From a bacterium D16-50 (GTDB lineage: Bacteria > Bacillota > Clostridia > Lachnospirales > Lachnospiraceae): DNA of 64,000 nucleotides. Below are positions 62,139 to 64,000 of the stretch, piece by piece. The translations under genes were made by a program, and so were the position numbers. The notes beneath the pieces were generated by a model. The model had not been told where the DNA came from and ran no database searches. It saw only the letters and a program-made list of their open reading frames with translations. Numbering within the stretch: position 1 is the first letter of the stretch; every line of letters begins with the position of its first letter. Where the stretch lies: positions 186,001 through 250,000 of the forward strand of contig RAZA01000004.1 in assembly GCA_003612485.1 (NCBI GenBank), read 5' to 3'.

Positions 62139-63143
62139 TCAGCGGGTGGTGCCCCGTTTGATGATCTCGCCGGAGAAGACGGTCTTTTTCGGCATTTCGT
62201 TTCCTGCCAGCACCCCCATCAATATGGTGATCAGGTGCTGGCAGAGGGTTTCCAGCTTGTTGTCTATGCTGGTGAGCTCCGGATCGCAGCAGGTGGCAAG
62301 CATGGAATTATTATATCCCAAAACGGAAAAATCTTCCGGGATCCTATAATTCATTTCTTTGGCAAATTTTACGGCGGCCAGTGCCAGAATGTCGTCGGAG
62401 GCTATGACTCCGTGAAAACTGAGGCCCTGACGCTTAAGAGTCTTCAGCTGTTCCGTCATGGCATGGACATCCTCGTGGGAGCCGGAGAAGTACTGCACTA
62501 GCTCCGGTGACAAAAGCCCCTGCTCCTCCATGGCCGTGCGGTAGCCCTCCAGTTTTTTCTTTCCGCTGTAGGAGGTGGAGCTGTAGAAATACAAGACATC
62601 CTTCACTCCCTTTTGAACCATCTCCAGCGCTGCCTGATACATGGATGTATAATCATCCGAGACAATGCTGTAGACATTTGGCACGTCCAGAGCGGCGTTC
62701 AAAAGCGTCACCGGAATCCGGGCGGCAGCGTCGGAGATATACTTGTTTTCCGAATCCTTTTCATAGATGAAATTGGAGCCTACCAGTATGATTCCGTCCA
62801 CCTTTTTGGTGAGCAGAAGGTGCATGGCGGATATTTTGTCCGCCAGCTCGTAGCCCGTACAGCATAGGAGACTGTCATAGCCGTTGGTCCGCAGCTTGCG
62901 CTCGATATAGTAGACGGCCTTGGCCAGATAGGGATCCGAGCTGTCCGCGCACATGATGCCGATGGTGTTCATGGTATTCAGCCCCAGACCCCTTGCGAAG
63001 GCGTTGGGGGTATAGCCGCACTGCCTGATGGTGTCAAGCACCTTGGTTCTTGTCTTTTCGCTGACATTCTTGCTGCCGTTGAGCACTCTGGAAACAGTGG
63101 CGATGGAGACGCCAGCTTTTTCGGAGACGTCATAGATGGTCAT
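62139..63143 (-). CDS. LacI-family regulator (hexuronate genes)
   Basis: 334 residues. AAGGAGA lies upstream. Hinge HTH: MTIYDVSEKAGVSIATVSRVLNGSKNVSEKTRTKVL, with the minor-groove Leu region ARGLGLNTMNTIGIM. The periplasmic-binding-like effector domain follows (SDPYLAKAVYYIERKLRTNGYDSLLCCTGYE, IPVTLLN, VIASDDILALAAVKFAKEMNYRIPEDFSVLGYNNS). Divergent to uxaB and upstream of uxaC, it probably represses both and is relieved by a hexuronate intermediate. Confidence 0.92.
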   Translation of the reverse strand: MTIYDVSEKAGVSIATVSRVLNGSKNVSEKTRTKVLDTIRQCGYTPNAFARGLGLNTMNTIGIMCADSSDPYLAKAVYYIERKLRTNGYDSLLCCTGYELADKISAMHLLLTKKVDGIILVGSNFIYEKDSENKYISDAAARIPVTLLNAALDVPNVYSIVSDDYTSMYQAALEMVQKGVKDVLYFYSSTSYSGKKKLEGYRTAMEEQGLLSPELVQYFSGSHEDVHAMTEQLKTLKRQGLSFHGVIASDDILALAAVKFAKEMNYRIPEDFSVLGYNNSMLATCCDPELTSIDNKLETLCQHLITILMGVLAGNEMPKKTVFSGEIIKRGTTR

Positions 63144-63160
63144 GGGTTCTCCTTATGTAA

Positions 63161-63178
63161 AGATTGTCCGGACAATCT
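63161..63178. promoter_or_regulatory. 18-bp perfect dyad in the lacI leader
   Basis: AGATTGTCCGGACAATCT (63161-63178) is exactly self-complementary, 18-35 nt before the LacI start. It differs from the TGTAAG-type sites, so it may be a second regulator's operator or an mRNA stem. Confidence 0.6.
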
Positions 63179-63186
63179 GAGAGCCG

Positions 63187-63200
63187 TGTAAGTAGTTACA
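63187..63200. promoter_or_regulatory. LacI-type operator copy 1
   Basis: TGTAAGTAGTTACA, matching the second site at 63341-63354 in 11 of 14 positions. Near the start of the LacI gene. Confidence 0.6.
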
Positions 63201-63305
63201 AAAACGCACAATACAATTATAGCAAACCTAGGTTTTTTTGCAAGATATATTTTTCACAAACCTGAAAATGCTTCCTATTTTTTTGAATTTATCAGGATTT
63301 TTTGG

Positions 63306-63354
63306 TTGACGAAATACTGTAGAAGCTGTAAAATAGCAAATGTAAGAGCTTACA
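63306..63354 (+). promoter_or_regulatory. uxaB promoter with LacI-type operator copy 2
   Basis: TTGACG (63306-63311), 17-nt spacer and TAAAAT (63329-63334). TGTAAGAGCTTACA (63341-63354) lies just past the -10, where a bound LacI protein would block transcription. The stretch from 63355 to 63546 holds nothing else I recognise. Confidence 0.75.
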
Positions 63355-63546
63355 TACTAAAAGAGTAATTTAGTGCGGGATTTGCCATGGCGCAGGGCTG
63401 TGACGGAATGAAAAAGACCGGATGGGGAGGCTTTGCATTTTGGGAGTCTGGCGGATTCGTCCAAGGCGCTGCGGAAACGTGACGGACGTAACGGTAGGTA
63501 TGAGCAAAGATTAAGGGGCTGCATGGGGCGGCGGAAACGAGGGAAT

Positions 63547-64000
63547 ATGGAAGTATTGAGCAAGGCCATGACGGGCAAGATGGTGAGGCCGATCAGAGTG
63601 GTTCAGTTCGGGGAGGGGAATTTTCTGAGGGCTTTTGTGGATTATATGATTGACATTGCCAACGAGCGGGGGAAGTTTGACGGGGATGTGGTTTTGGTCA
63701 AGCCCATTGAGATGGGCAGTCTGGAGAATTTTCACAGACAGGGCTGCCAGTATACGGTTTCCCTGAGGGGGATGGTGGACGGGGAGGCGAAAGTCCTGAA
63801 CCGGAAGATCACCAGCGTGGCGGACGCGCTGGATTCCTATTCCGAATATGACAAGTACATGGGGCTGGCGGAGATAGATACCTTGCGCTTCGTGGTCTCC
63901 AATACCACGGAGGCGGGAATCGTGTTCGATGAAAAGGACCGGTTTGACGCGGCGCCTCCCGCCACCTTTCCGGGCAAGCTGACTAAATTTTTATATGATA
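63547..64000 (+). CDS. uxaB: Tagaturonate reductase (altronate oxidoreductase), 3' end outside window
   Basis: 151 codons are visible. ATG 63547 follows GAGGGAAT; an in-frame ATG at 63520 is possible. The mannitol-dehydrogenase-type Rossmann start reads VRPIRVVQFGEGNFLRAFVDYMIDIANERGKFDGDVVLVKPI, matching UxaB (FGEGNFLRAFVDW-type). Further EGEAKVLNRKITSV-like and FVVSNTTEAGI also fit. It reduces tagaturonate to altronate with NADH, the step after UxaC. The promoter carries a LacI-type operator. Confidence 0.9.
   Translation, partial: MEVLSKAMTGKMVRPIRVVQFGEGNFLRAFVDYMIDIANERGKFDGDVVLVKPIEMGSLENFHRQGCQYTVSLRGMVDGEAKVLNRKITSVADALDSYSEYDKYMGLAEIDTLRFVVSNTTEAGIVFDEKDRFDAAPPATFPGKLTKFLYD

Noticed and set aside
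1..64000. CRISPR array, tRNA, rRNA, IS element or prophage
   Set aside because: No regularly spaced repeats, cloverleaf, rRNA block, transposase or phage structural gene was seen on either strand by eye.

Overview
This window looks like chromosomal DNA from a Clostridia species, most likely a gut member of the Lachnospiraceae. The basis is an AddAB-type recombination nuclease, a paired phosphate butyryltransferase and butyrate kinase, a ThiT thiamine transporter under a TPP riboswitch, ClpS/ClpA, hexuronate catabolism genes, strong AGGAGG-type ribosome binding sites, and GC-rich purine-biased coding strands broken by a few AT-richer blocks. Species assignment is inference. No rRNA, tRNA, CRISPR array, transposase or prophage was seen.

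Layout. 1-11.4 kb: addB (5' end outside the window) and addA, separated by two opposite-strand genes (a beta-CASP metallo-hydrolase with an unusual repeated C-terminus and a GNAT-like protein). 11.4-15.3 kb: thiT with its TPP riboswitch, divergent from a TetM-like translational GTPase fused to an NYN/YacP (Rae1-like) nuclease domain. 15.4-21.5 kb: an AT-richer block of three tandem YfhO/GT-C-like membrane proteins, the middle one reduced. 21.5-28.4 kb: an envelope and housekeeping run (MraY-like transferase, greA, a HAD-CPBP fusion, a GT2 glycosyltransferase, a TIM-barrel isomerase, and a GT-C glycosyltransferase split by a frameshift at a G7 tract). 28.4-35 kb: clpS-clpA, then MarR regulator-TSUP exporter-ftsH-HdeD-like protein.

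35-40.3 kb: a large XRE-TPR regulator, two small divergently transcribed secreted proteins whose promoters flank a 36-bp perfect dyad, and a lipoprotein combining a propeller-like region with a solute-binding domain. 40.4-49 kb: a chemotaxis receptor, and a TetR regulator divergent from an MMPL transporter that overlaps a giant GLUG-repeat surface protein. 49-53.5 kb: a GH4 glycosidase, a WYL regulator, an AraC regulator and a bacteriohemerythrin. 53.6-58 kb: ptb-buk (butyryl-CoA to butyrate with ATP formation) and a Trk/Ktr potassium uptake pair. 58-60.5 kb: a TetR/ABC-ATPase/ABC-permease operon. 60.6-64 kb: uxaC and its LacI-type regulator, divergent from uxaB (3' end outside the window), with repeated TGTAAG-type operators.

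The most unusual items are (a) the XRE-TPR regulator beside the palindrome-centred pair of small secreted proteins, a possible peptide-signalling or secreted-effector locus; (b) the ribosomal GTPase-NYN nuclease fusion; (c) the MMPL-GLUG envelope operon; (d) the three tandem YfhO-like proteins; and (e) the TGW-repeat tail of the beta-CASP enzyme. Functions for these are inferred from domains and context only.
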